Below the pieces are notes generated by a model. That model was not told the DNA's origin. It did no database searches and saw only the letters and a list, made by a program, of their open reading frames with translations. From Psettodes erumei (Eukaryota > Chordata > Actinopteri > Pleuronectiformes > Psettodidae): a DNA stretch of 64,000 nt. Shown piece by piece: positions 24,401-33,699 of the stretch (the stretch's first letter is position 1; each line of letters begins with the position of its first letter). The translations under genes were made by a program, and so were the position numbers. The stretch covers positions 1,092,501-1,156,500 of the forward strand of contig JAFBJZ010000623.1 of assembly GCA_016785225.1 (NCBI GenBank), read 5' to 3'.

Positions 24401-27400
24401 GTTCCTTCTCACCCTCTCCTCCATCACAGAGCTGTCTGCTCGCCTGCAGCTGTGGGCATTCAAGATGGACTATGAGCTTATTGAGAAGGTCAGACAGACA
24501 CATTCCTGTTCACTCTAATCACATGCAGATACAGTGGTGGTTATAACTCAAAAGTACTTTTTTCCCCCAACTCGCACACTATCGTAAATTGCCAAAATAT
24601 TTTTGGGAAATACAGTTAGTTGCTTTGTTTCCAGGATAAGAAGATCAATAACACTGTCAGGTCTGTATGGTAAATATCAAACTAAAGCCTGCAGCCTATT
24701 AGGTTATCTTAGCATAAAGACAAGAAATGTGAGGAACCAGTTTGCCTACTTCTGTCTAAAGGTAACAGTAGATCTCTTTGATTAACATTTTACGTCTCTT
24801 TTTTAATCCATACAGAAGAGTTTTACACTTCTGATCTTGTTGTGTAGGTCTAGCTCTAAGCTGGGTGCAGTGGCTATGGACATAGCAAGGCCGGCCCTCA
24901 TTCCTTTATGCTAAGCTTAGATAGCCAGCTGCTGGCTGTTTCCAGCTGTACAGACATGACACTGTTATCAACCTCATCTAAAGAGCAAATAAGCATATTG
25001 AGCTATTCCTTTGAATTTTTATGCTTATTTCAAGCAAAGATGGGTAATGTCCCTCTTAACTGTGTTTTCATACTGCGTTAGGAAGTGGCAGAGCCTCTTC
25101 AGGACCTGAAGGAAGGGATGGACCAAATGGAGAAAAACAGGACACTTCGCTACATCTTGACCACACTGCTGGCCATCGGCAATTTCCTCAATGGCACTAA
25201 CGTGAGTAACCTTAAAGGCGTATATGGCTGTGATGTTCCCTTTTTTTTAACTTTCTCTCCCTCTGTGTCTTTCACTCACTTCCTCTGCTTCCTCCTCCTC
25301 CACCTCATCCTCCTCCTCACCCCAATTCCCCTGCCAACATATTTATTTGGCAAGGAAAACAGTGGAGTCTGTGTGTAGAAGAATGTGCTGCCTGACTGAC
25401 TGCAGCAGACACTGTCCTTCTACAGTAAAAAATGCTTGTTGAGGATTCCGCTGAAGCTGGCTCTGTCTGTCTGAGGGGAAAAGTTGGGAGGGCGGTTGTG
25501 TGACTGTGTTTTCTGGAAGTTTGTGTTTGTCTGGCTGGCTGCTCATGTGTGAACTTGCATCTGTGCCTCCCTTTACTTTTTTTTGTTTTGTTTTGTCTCA
25601 CTTTGTGAGGGGGGGGTTGCTTTTGTGTGCATGCGTCTGTCTGTAAGTCCACGTGTGAGTGAACATCTGGGATATGAGAGCCAAACATGCAGAAAGGAAA
25701 TATAAGTCATCAACATCAAAACAAGTAGTTTCCCGTAAATAATGGCTGCATTTATATTTTTGCAGTAAGCCATTTAAAACTGGCATAAGAACAAGGAGAT
25801 CCTGTTAGTATTATGCCTTTCATGATACATTCTGGCTTTTTTTTTAAGCTCTGCTACGGTGAGAAGAACAGTCAGTCAGGACTGAAATAGATTGTGGTTT
25901 CTGATAATCACCGCCTAATGAATCTAAAAATCTACTGGGTGCACACCATTGAGTCCTTTTTCTCTGACTGTGCCAAAAAGGAAATTCACTGCAATTTTGT
26001 CCTCAAGTAGGGGCTCTTGATTTATAATCTCAGGCAGTTGTTTCCATCCAACATTCTTGGTGTGTTGCTGTGTATGCATGCGTCTGTAGGCTAAAGGCTT
26101 TGACCTGAGCTACTTGGAAAAAGTCCCAGAGGTGAAGGACACGGTGCATAAGCAGTCTCTGCTGCACCACACCTGCTCCATTGTGGTGGAGAAGTTTCCA
26201 GACAGCACCGACCTCTACTCTGAGATAGGAGCCATCACCCGCTTGACAAAGGTTAGGCTCATTTGCTTTTCAGAAGCTCATTAAACAGAATCACATTGTG
26301 TTTTAAACCACATTGTTAGTAGCACTGAATAGCAAAATAAGTCCTCAACAGGCTGTGAAGACTTCTTTCTGTTATGTTGTTGTCAAGGTGGACTTCGACC
26401 AGCTTCAAGACAACCTGGCCCAGATGGAGCGAAGGTGTAAAGCATCATGGGATCACCTCAAGGTCATTGCGAAACACGAGATGAAACCGGCGTTGAAACA
26501 AAAAATGTCTGACTTCCTCAAAGACTGTGCGGAGAGAATTATTATTCTGAAGATTGTACATCGAAGAATCATCAACAGGTACATTCATAGCCATTTTTTT
26601 GCATGTTAATATATTATCACTTGTATTTGTTACTGTTTCAGTGGCATTAACAACCATTTTAGTGTTTATTTAATGCAGCTTTTGTTACTTTTGGAAGCGT
26701 GTTGCTATAACGTCACCCCCACCACAGGAACTCTGTCAAATAATATGATGTTTCTCGGTACATCTGCAGGTTTCATGCCTTTCTGCTGTTCGTGGGCCAT
26801 CCGACCTACGCGGTACGTGAGGTCAGCATTCATCGCTTTAGCAAGATCCTGAGTGAATTTGCCCTGGAGTATCGCACAACAAGAGAGCGAGTGCTACAGC
26901 AGAAACAGAAGAGGGCCAACCACCGAGAGAGGAACAAGACCAGGGGAAAAATGATAACAGATGTAAGTGGTCTTCACCACGCGCAACAGTCATATGTACA
27001 CTTTCCCCACTTCCTGATCCCCGTCTTTGTTTAGTTCTCAGTCCTATGAAACAATACGAACAATCCCCTGACACTGGTTACGTTCTTAATCTGGTTAGAG
27101 CACCAAATGCGGCCATGTGTGACGGACACTACATACATTTGTAATGACATCACCATAGTTCCTCATAGCACTCACATGTATAAGTTACTGTAACAACAAT
27201 CAGTGAGTTGTTTTCAGTGTATCCCATTCTGTAGCTGCAGCGGGCGAGGAAAGGCCAGAGCAAACACCTCGCTGCATGATTAAAATCCCTTAAACCCAGA
27301 GGAGTCGGCTGCTCAGAGCGGACTCCACAGCGCGCCTTGGCAGGGGCCCCTCGGTCTTCAAAGGGACTCTAATTCAATCACTGTGTGAAAATTCAAACCT

Positions 27401-29752
27401 TTGCATGTCCCTGAAGGAGAAATAACCAGACCCACGCCTTCGCCAGATTCTTATAAGGTGTTCAGTGAAATGTGCTCCTTTTGTTCCACAGCTTGTGTAT
27501 ATCCGCAGTGGGTTTTATGTTTTAAAAAAAAAACTTGCTATGAGTTAAACCCCACAGCAAGTTAGACATTTAAAAGCAATAGTTTGGCATTTTTTGAAAT
27601 ATCTTCATTTGCTTTCTTGCCAAAAATTGGATATTGTTCAAAATGGTACTGGAATCAGTGGCCGGTCAGGACTGAAAGCAGGGGGTAACAGGTATGCTTG
27701 TTATGTCCAAAAGTACCTAAATCCAACAGCCACAAACCTCATCTAGAACTTGTCGAGGAAATACATAAGAGTGGTATCATTCCCCTTATCTACATCTCTA
27801 TTCCTTTAGCATTTTGTAAATCAAGGATTATGGGCTTCGCTGTGATTTGACAAAGTGCTGAGTGTCAGTGTGTATGTAGTCTGTTTATCAAGCTGAAGAC
27901 TGTTTCCTGGAAAATTCCCACTTGAAAACAGCAGTATACAGCACTGTATTCACGACACAACTTGTCTTTTTTCCCCATTTCCATCTCTGTAGAGTGAGGA
28001 TGACAATGATAGTGAGGTAGGAGGGGAATCTTTGTGTGTGAAGAGTGCATGCGAACTTTCTGCGGTGACTAACATTCAACCAGGCTGTGTTGTCGCAGCT
28101 TTGAACAATAGTATTCATGAGGATTAACAAAGGACGAGTCATTGGTAAGACTGACAGGTTCCGTATGTGTGTGTGTGACCTCACATGAATAAAGAAGCAC
28201 GATGGCGATGACGGGGAGAACAGGAGGTGGTTGCATGATTCTGGCTGAAGTGTTGAGTGAATGTCACTGGGAGGAGCTGCAGATACTTCCTGGTAGAAAG
28301 TAATGGAACTCAGGAAGAGTCAAAGCTGAACTCTTGAACTTGGCATGTCTCTGCGTTGTTGCAAGAAAGAGGTTTTGGATTTTTATTTATTGTGCGTGTG
28401 TGTCACAAAATAAACTTTTACATGGAAATTGTGAATTTTGAAATAACTAACCAGTTCTTCTTTTGCTAGTATTATCATTAGCAGGCTGACTTTGACATCT
28501 AAAGCTTTTCCTCACATTTCTGTCCAAATACTAAATGTTTCAGAGCACAGAGCTGCATTTCATCTCCTATGGAAAAACATCAGATATTGTAATCCTGTGC
28601 CCCCCCTTCCCCGCAGAGTGGTAAATTTAGCAGTGCCCCATCAGACGCAAAGGAGAGCCAGCCTCAGGGTATCCAGTATGCTGAAGATGCAGCTGAGCAT
28701 GAGAACATGAAGGCCGTGTTGAAGAGCAGCCTGCAGGGCGGGGAGAGCGGGACGTCGACGATGCCAGGCCTCCGCACACGCACCAGAGCCAGCAGCACCA
28801 GAGGTCAGCCTAATAAACATATATCACATATACAAGCCCCCGCATAGCTTTTATATTATATGCACCATCGTCCAGCCAGCACACTGAACTGCTGTGGTTT
28901 TACGGATATAACTGCTTCACCAGCACAGCACGAGGTTCACCTTTCAGCTAGTGCTGGTATTTTTGGTCATGTTAGCAGCGGGACTGCCATGGCAATCAGT
29001 CAGACTGCTAAGATCCAGACTGAAATATCTCTATAGGTATCCAACATGAAGTTTCTCCTTCACATTCATGTCCCCTGCAGGATGACTTGTAATTATTTGA
29101 TGATATCGAAACGTATCTTTTGTTTCTATTATCAGGCCAAGTTTGTAATTATCCAATATTTTTCACAAAAGGCAAAATCCTTGCACTCAAACAAAATACC
29201 TCATCTGCATGAGATTAATGTATACCTGCTTAACACCGGTAATATTGTCATGGTATGTAAGCATGCTGCTGTTAGAGTTTACCTCAAATTACCTCTGCAC
29301 CTACGTACAGCCACGCACAGAGATGTTAGCACGTCTTTACACTCTTTTCTCATGCATTTGCACCTCTTCGTTCAGGGCGTGTTCCCCCATGGTGCTCTGC
29401 CAGTGACGACGCCGTCAACTGCACAGATGACACAGCTGATGAGATCATGGAGAGGATCGTAAGGTCAGCCACTCAGGGGCCCAGCCAGCGGACGCAACCT
29501 AGGGAGAGGCGGCGATCCCGAGCCAACCGAAAATCATGTGAGTCACATCCGCTGCTGGACAGGTGGCATCAGTTCTTGCAGTGCACAGCAGCAGCATGCT
29601 ATCAGCTGTGTTTCTAAACACTATAATAAGATACCACCTCCCTGTTTTTTTTTCTTACTGACTGCACAGTGAGAAGGACACTGAAGAACGGTTTGACGAC
29701 AGAGGAGGCCAATGCTCTCGGCTTGTCGAGCGGTTCGGAGATGCAGGTGTGA
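737..29752 (+). CDS. fhod3: Formin FHOD3 (5'-truncated by window edge)
   Basis: FHOD3 is a Diaphanous-related formin that nucleates and bundles actin and maintains sarcomeres in heart and muscle. Coding exons: 737-842, 12496-12590, 13528-13639, 14803-14897, 15059-15202, 15376-15623, seven optional-type exons between 17076 and 19751, 20572-20762, 21494-22042, 22130-23052, 23415-23573, 24306-24488, 25082-25201, 26090-26251, 26388-26578, 26770-26962, 27993-28016, 28617-28803, 29376-29537, 29670-29752. All phases agree, giving 1560 codons plus stop. Recognition rests on near-identity to remembered FHOD3 segments: LVHEFVVAEGLTCLIKVGAE in the FH3 region, GLLTSSYRQHQESLAAERER in the middle, KRSNAINIGLTVLPPPRTIK in FH2, and ANRKS/LRRTLK in the DAD. 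FHOD1 differs at many of these positions. The a or b teleost copy cannot be told. Which internal exons are spliced together in any tissue is not visible. Confidence 0.93.
5985..6022. repeat. (CA)n microsatellite
   Basis: Nineteen uninterrupted CA units preceded by a CG-interrupted version of the same repeat. The apparent His/Thr-rich open frames here are repeat artefacts. Confidence 0.97.
7898..8310 (+). repeat. Dispersed teleost repeat, family A, copy 1
   Basis: About 410 bp of degenerate repeat. It contains AAATATCTCGACAG, GTGAAATTTGGTACA and a 3' part resembling the teleost repeat with reiterated GTTAGCAT and a TGACTGTAGATTCTTA end. Related copies lie at about 28975-29335 and 58433-58668. 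Family name unknown to me; the relation was made by eye. Confidence 0.55.
11021..11057. repeat. (GC)5(AC)13 alternating purine-pyrimidine tract
   Basis: Thirty-seven bases of strictly alternating purine and pyrimidine, first GC then AC. It sits in the large fhod3 intron. Confidence 0.95.
12437..12474 (+). repeat. fhod3: (TC)19 tract next to a splice acceptor
   Basis: Nineteen TC units end 21 bases before the exon that starts at 12496, so the microsatellite lies directly upstream of the polypyrimidine region of that acceptor. Confidence 0.95.
17076..17189 (+). other. fhod3: fhod3 polyacidic exon
   Basis: The exon encodes a run of more than twenty Glu/Asp residues with few interruptions, followed by DDESHPVTESSRQGAHR. 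AG at 17074-17075 and GT at 17190-17191 bound it. The donor (GTATTT) is weak, fitting an optional exon. The underlying DNA is a purine-rich GAG/GAA repeat, so the length of the acidic run may vary between individuals. Confidence 0.65.
17334..17504 (+). other. fhod3: fhod3 candidate optional exon
   Basis: After an acceptor at 17331-17333 the frame stays open to a stop at about 17551-17553. A GTGTGT donor at 17505 would end the exon in phase 2 after 57 codons. It reads PAVADTPNMCLNLKCMANI and later VKNRTSSPVSVAPKKRT. I do not recognise the peptide, and the donor is weak. It is included because the phase and the frame fit the neighbours exactly. Confidence 0.42.
21494..22042 (+). other. fhod3: fhod3 acidic low-complexity exon
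   Basis: This 549-nt exon encodes a Glu/Ser/Thr/Pro-rich segment, mostly disordered, that ends with LSEKERQNEEVNEKDNCSAS and SSTSSTLEREEREEKL. Those last motifs match the conserved tail of the same region in mammalian FHOD3, while the first two thirds are free to vary. It precedes the long exon that carries FH1. Confidence 0.8.
22695..22850 (+). other. fhod3: fhod3 FH1 polyproline region
   Basis: Four proline runs separated by short spacers (LIPPPPPPPP, LPPPPPLFG, CPPPPPILG, MPPPPPFMAP) lie inside the exon 22130-23052. FH1 regions bind profilin-actin and SH3/WW proteins. The run is shorter than in DIAPH formins, as is usual in FHODs. Upstream in the same exon is the conserved SDYIWDQLMAVPRELRIKEM. 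Confidence 0.9.
22860..26962 (+). other. fhod3: fhod3 FH2 domain exons
   Basis: FH2 begins with FHKKKKTIRLFWNEVRP at the end of exon 22130-23052. It continues through 23415-23573 (KRSNAINIGLTVLPPP), 24306-24488 (GSAEQFLLTLSSITELSARL), 25082-25201 (LLAIGNFLNGTN), 26090-26251 (SYLEKVPEVKDTVHKQSLLH), 26388-26578 (QMERRCKASWDHLKVIAKHE) and 26770-26962 (EFALEYRTTRERVLQQKQKR, ending MITD). The lasso, knob, linker and post regions all appear to be present with no frameshift or stop. The domain forms the actin-capping dimer ring. Confidence 0.92.
24590..25014 (+). repeat. Dispersed teleost repeat, family B, copy 1
   Basis: Degenerate repeat between two FH2 exons of fhod3. Landmarks are TTTTGGGAAATAC near the start, GTCTGTATGGTAAATATCAA, TTATCTTAGCATAAAGAC and an end near GAGCTATTCCTTTGA. 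A shorter relative in the same orientation is at about 27570-27735. Family name unknown to me. Confidence 0.5.
27570..27735 (+). repeat. Dispersed teleost repeat, family B, copy 2 (partial)
   Basis: The segment starts with AGCAATAGTTTGGCATTTTT and CTTGCCAAAAATTGG, continues with GAAAGCAGGGGGTAACAGG, and has TTATGTCCAAAAGTACC near its end. These fit the same repeat family as 24590-25014 but cover mainly its 5' half. Confidence 0.45.
27993..28016 (+). other. fhod3: fhod3 24-nt microexon, CK2-type acidic motif
   Basis: A 24-nt exon, bounded by a good pyrimidine tract plus AG (27991-27992) and a GT donor at 28017, encodes SEDDNDSE in frame between MITD (ending 26962) and SGKFSS (from 28617). Mammalian FHOD3 has an eight-residue muscle-specific insertion at this place with a T(D/E)5XE motif that CK2 phosphorylates and that directs the protein to myofibrils. 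The fish peptide has the same length, position and acidity, with Ser in place of Thr. A TGCATG (RBFOX-type) hexamer lies 30 bases downstream at 28046-28051. Confidence 0.78.
28975..29335 (+). repeat. Dispersed teleost repeat, family A, copy 2
   Basis: Degenerate relative of 7898-8310, inside an fhod3 intron. Shared landmarks are CAATCAGTCAGACTGC, CCAGACTGAAATATCTC, CATTCATGTCCCCTGCAGG and a 3' part with TATACCTGCTTAACACC. Confidence 0.45.
29376..29752 (+). other. fhod3: fhod3 last two exons with DAD
   Basis: Exon 29376-29537 reads DDTADEIMERIVRSATQ and RERRRSRANRKS; exon 29670-29752 reads LRRTLKNGLTTEEANALGL and stops with TGA at 29750-29752. This is the diaphanous autoregulatory domain. The basic RRRSRANRKS/LRRTLK segment contains the Ser/Ser/Thr positions that ROCK phosphorylates in mammalian FHOD1 and FHOD3 to release autoinhibition, and all three are present here. 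Confidence 0.92.
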
Positions 29753-32160
29753 GCTGGGCCTGGAATGACTGGAAGGCCTTTCACTGCCCCTCCTCCAACA
29801 CACAGAACCAACTGCACATAGACTTGGCATGAAAAGAAAAATCCCCCTTTGCTTTGATGAGTTGATCTCATCTTTATGCGTTTGTTTAGGCTTGACACAA
29901 GTGCATCCCAGAGAGAGCGGACTTGATTCATGAACAGAGAGAGCAGAAATAGCTGAGCTTTGCTGTCGCTTGATAAACATCAATGATCTGCACTCAACAG
30001 GGCTTACTCACCATCATCTAACGTGACATTGCTCACAAACACCCGCATAGAAATGATTTTTTTTTTTAAGCCCAAGGGCCTCAGAAGAGTTGGCAGAGCG
30101 TACGCCTCAATCCCCGTGGCCTTGGCTGACTTCAGAGGGCTAGACACTTACTCTGTTTGCTTGGGTTAAATGTCAGCCCTGCAGCTTAAGTGACAAAGTG
30201 AATTGAAAAAACATTTTATCTGTTGAATTGATGGCTTTGTGCAGAGGGTCCTTCTGTTGCATACTACTGTGGTAGTTTTGTGTTTCTATTCATTTTGCTC
30301 AAGAAGGTGCTCAAATTAAGGAACATTTGCACTGGATGTAAAAGTTGGGTATCAATGGACTGTGAAAGCCTCGACACTGATGAACCACTCTGACATCTGA
30401 ATCTGAAAATATACTCAACAGTTTTACCAGCAATTTAACATGAGCACAGTTTTTAACGTCTAATCCCAGTCTGCAGATTCGAGGCAGGTGTGCGTTAGTT
30501 TACTGGGTGAGAAGGAAGTTATCAGAGAAACAGTGCAAACATTTTTAAACATAATGAGCGGGAAGAGAAGGTCACTGTGGGGAAAGACGTGTGATAGCGC
30601 GAGTTTCAGTTTCTAATGCTCGTCGTGTGCGACACACAAATGTAAAAGAGTTGACAGTTTAAGGGAAGCAGGCAAGGTGTTACAGGTGAGCAAATTTCAT
30701 ACGAGTTAGTGTAATGTTGTTTTGTAGAAACTATGAGCTGCACATTTCATAGTGCCTTTCAGAGACAATTATTTATTATAAGACGTTTTCAGGGAGATAT
30801 AAAAATCAAGAAAATGTTACTACAAATGTGCGGTCAGTTCGGGGCGAGACGATCATATTGCAATCATTCATGAGCTGTGATTTGTTTTTAACCAATGTTT
30901 TTCAAACTTCTCCTGGCAAAAAGTTATTTTTTTTTCAATGTTATATTTTGGATCAGTTTGTTATGAAGATAGCTTTAAAGTATTTATGACAGCTTAGGGA
31001 TTGGTTATGCACATTAGCTGTATCCTGTTGCCTTACTGTAGAACATGGACATGCATTGTTCCACTCTAGTCGAGATCAAGGTACAGTCAAATTTAACGCT
31101 TTAACAATAGATCAGGCCAAATTCACGCGTAGTTCAACTGACATCACTGGAGATCTGGGTTTGTCATTTCCACACATATCGAGTATTCCTTCATTATTTA
31201 ACTATGAATGTGAACATCAGGGGTTACATGATAATTAGTAATATTGACGCACATAAAATCTCCGTAATTTATGGACTTTAAAAGCATGTAAATCTGTACT
31301 GAAGCAAATAAGGAGGAGCCTGCAGTTTAAACTTTCGATAATGTGGGTGAGGTGGTTGTGCTTCCGGTTGATTTGGAAGGGGCCTCAGCTACACTACAAC
31401 ATGCAGCTGAATCCCTCGGCTTGCAAGTCACCAGATAATTTATATCCATTCGCACATTTTCACTGTGATGGAAACACAGCCATTGACAGAAACAAGAATC
31501 AAGCGCAATATCATGCTAAAGCTACATAAAACCACACCAGCAGTACTTTTGTTTTTTTGGGGGGAAATTTCTATTTGAATTTCCTGAAAGCTATTCAGCA
31601 CCTTAGACTCAATGTGTAGCATGCTAGTTGGAAATGAAGTTACGAGGGAAGGGCTCGCTGCGTTTCCCAGATTGTACTGACGTTTGTCAAAACCACGACA
31701 CAATAGATGTGTAAAGTAAACTAGGGGAATGCTGTAAAATGATGTACATGTCATGACAATGTCTTTCTGTTCTGTTTGTTTTGCTCCATGTGTAGAATAG
31801 TGTATTATAGACTAAAAGCAGTATTATTCTAAATATAATTTAAGCAAACCAAGCCATGCATGGTTTAAAAAAAGGTTCCCTTTTGTTCTCAGAGCTGTAG
31901 GGTTTGTGTGCGCGTTATTAAACCTCCTGACTTCAAGGACTCCTCTGCTAGAATCCCTGAGAAGCCTTTGATTTCATTGCACTCGACGTTTTCTTCTTTT
32001 CATTTGACACCAGCCTGCCGCGCACATCGCTGTCTGTGCCATAACATCACTGTGGAACTTGAACACAAGCACTATACAACCAAGGCTTCTGTTGCATCTA
32101 TTTGCCCACAGCAAAACTATGTAACATCTACAATAAAAAGGCTCATTAAACATGTTTGGA
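29753..32160 (+). other. fhod3: fhod3 3' untranslated region (probable)
   Basis: No further exon is visible after the fhod3 stop. The stretch is AT-rich, has no splice structure, and reaches a plausible poly(A) signal AATAAA at 32132-32137. The open frames from 31908 and on the minus strand are unsupported. The end point is inferred from the signal alone. Confidence 0.5.
32132..32137 (+). terminator. fhod3: Probable fhod3 poly(A) signal
   Basis: AATAAA on the plus strand about 2.4 kb after the stop codon, followed by a TG/TTT-rich stretch. A second AATAAA at 32452-32457 is an alternative. Confidence 0.4.
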
Positions 32161-32993
32161 CTGTTTCATTTAATCATCTTTCACTTGTGCTGATTTGGCC
32201 TAATAACCTGGTTTCCTCCGGGGCGGGGGGGAGCAAACATCACATGCAACACTTATGGGGAAGAAAAAACAAAAGAGAAAAAAACAGAGAAGAGAAAAAA
32301 AACAACTCAAGCCTCTTTAATTTTAGTCCACACAACCCATGCTTCAAGAGCACACAGAGGTCGATGTCATCATTCAGACCTCATTTGGTCTTGTTTAAAA
32401 TTCCTATGTCCACAGGTGTTATGGAACTAAATGTGATTATGGTTTGCTTTTAATAAATTGCAGACATTACAATGAACAAGACAGCTACAAAAAAAAAAAG
32501 GGGGGGGGCAGGAAATAAAACTGAGCGTCAAAATAAAGGAAAAAAAAAACTAACAGCTGAAACAGTCTCAGCAAATCCAGTGCAACCCAAGACACGTTCT
32601 GCTTTATACTAGCTGAAAACTAAAAACAAGGGCACATAATAAGATTTATATAATTTGTATCTCCTGATCATAATTCAAATTCATTAATATACATTTTCCC
32701 TGAACAATTACTTTTGCACAGTACCTTAGAATTGTAAAGATAAATTACAAAATGGAGTATTCCCTTTCCACCACACGATTTACTTTGTAAAACCCCTGAA
32801 TGACTGACAGGCAGAAAGCTCTGATGCATTTTACATTTCATATTGCTACATTTCCAACAAAGATTAACAAAGGGATTTTCTGTTTGCATATTTTCTTAGG
32901 TTTGTGGTTCGGTGTGCATCTGCACCAACAATGTCAAATTATCTCTGAAATAGCACCAAAAGACAAATGCCTGACCGTTTTAGTGGCCAGGTT

Positions 32994-32999
32994 TTTATT
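32994..32999 (-). terminator. rxrb: Probable rxrb poly(A) signal
   Basis: TTTATT on the plus strand (AATAAA on the minus strand), about 0.7 kb after the rxrb stop. The region 33000-33699 would then be the rxrb 3' untranslated region. It contains A-rich homopolymers and no coding signal. Confidence 0.4.
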
Positions 33000-33699
33000 A
33001 AAAGCATGTTTTAGAAAAAAGTACATAGCAAGTGTGCAGTGCAGTCTAATCATTAACCACAAAGTGATTAGATTTATAAAATGGCAAAGGAGTAAACAAC
33101 ACTACCTGTATATTACCAGATATCCCAGGGTCATTGTTGGGATTGTATATTCTGCAATGGATAGAAGTAAACCAGAGCTGTTGTTGGACAAAGTTCTCGG
33201 TTCTTGGTTCGGTACAATGATACATTTTAAGATCCGGTTTGAATTACAAAAGAGGACCATCCTTAATGCATACTCATGATTCAGGTTGCCTTCCTTTTTA
33301 AAAAAAAAACAAAAAACAAAAAAAAAAAACTGGGTTTAGGGATCAGTTCAGCTGGAGAAACAACTGAAGCTTAATATTTCAGGTGTCTAAAAAGCTTATA
33401 TAAAATGTGTACCCAAATTTTAGCTATTCCTGTGAGGGAAATATGTAAATGTTTACATTTTTAAAATATTTTTTAAACCATAGTTACTGATGAAGTTATC
33501 TCAACATATAGCACCAGCTTGTAGATCATGCCAAGCCTTGGGTTTGGTCTAAAGAGCAAATCTGTGTTACACTAAAAGAGTGTAACCCAGACAGCAGTGA
33601 GACAAACTGACAAATCTTCAAAGAACTTAAAGTGCCACTCCAGTCCCACTCCAGCTTCCCAGACTTCAGCTTCATCTAACAACAGTACGCACTTCCTAC

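Noticed and set aside
31908..32453. 181-codon plus-strand frame between fhod3 and rxrb
   Set aside because: Lies in the probable fhod3 3' untranslated region, runs over the poly(A) signal, and has a Lys/Arg/Glu-rich low-complexity part made from A-rich sequence.
32800..33279. 159-codon plus-strand frame opposite the rxrb 3' end
   Set aside because: No similarity recognised; composition fits antisense of an AT-rich 3' untranslated region.
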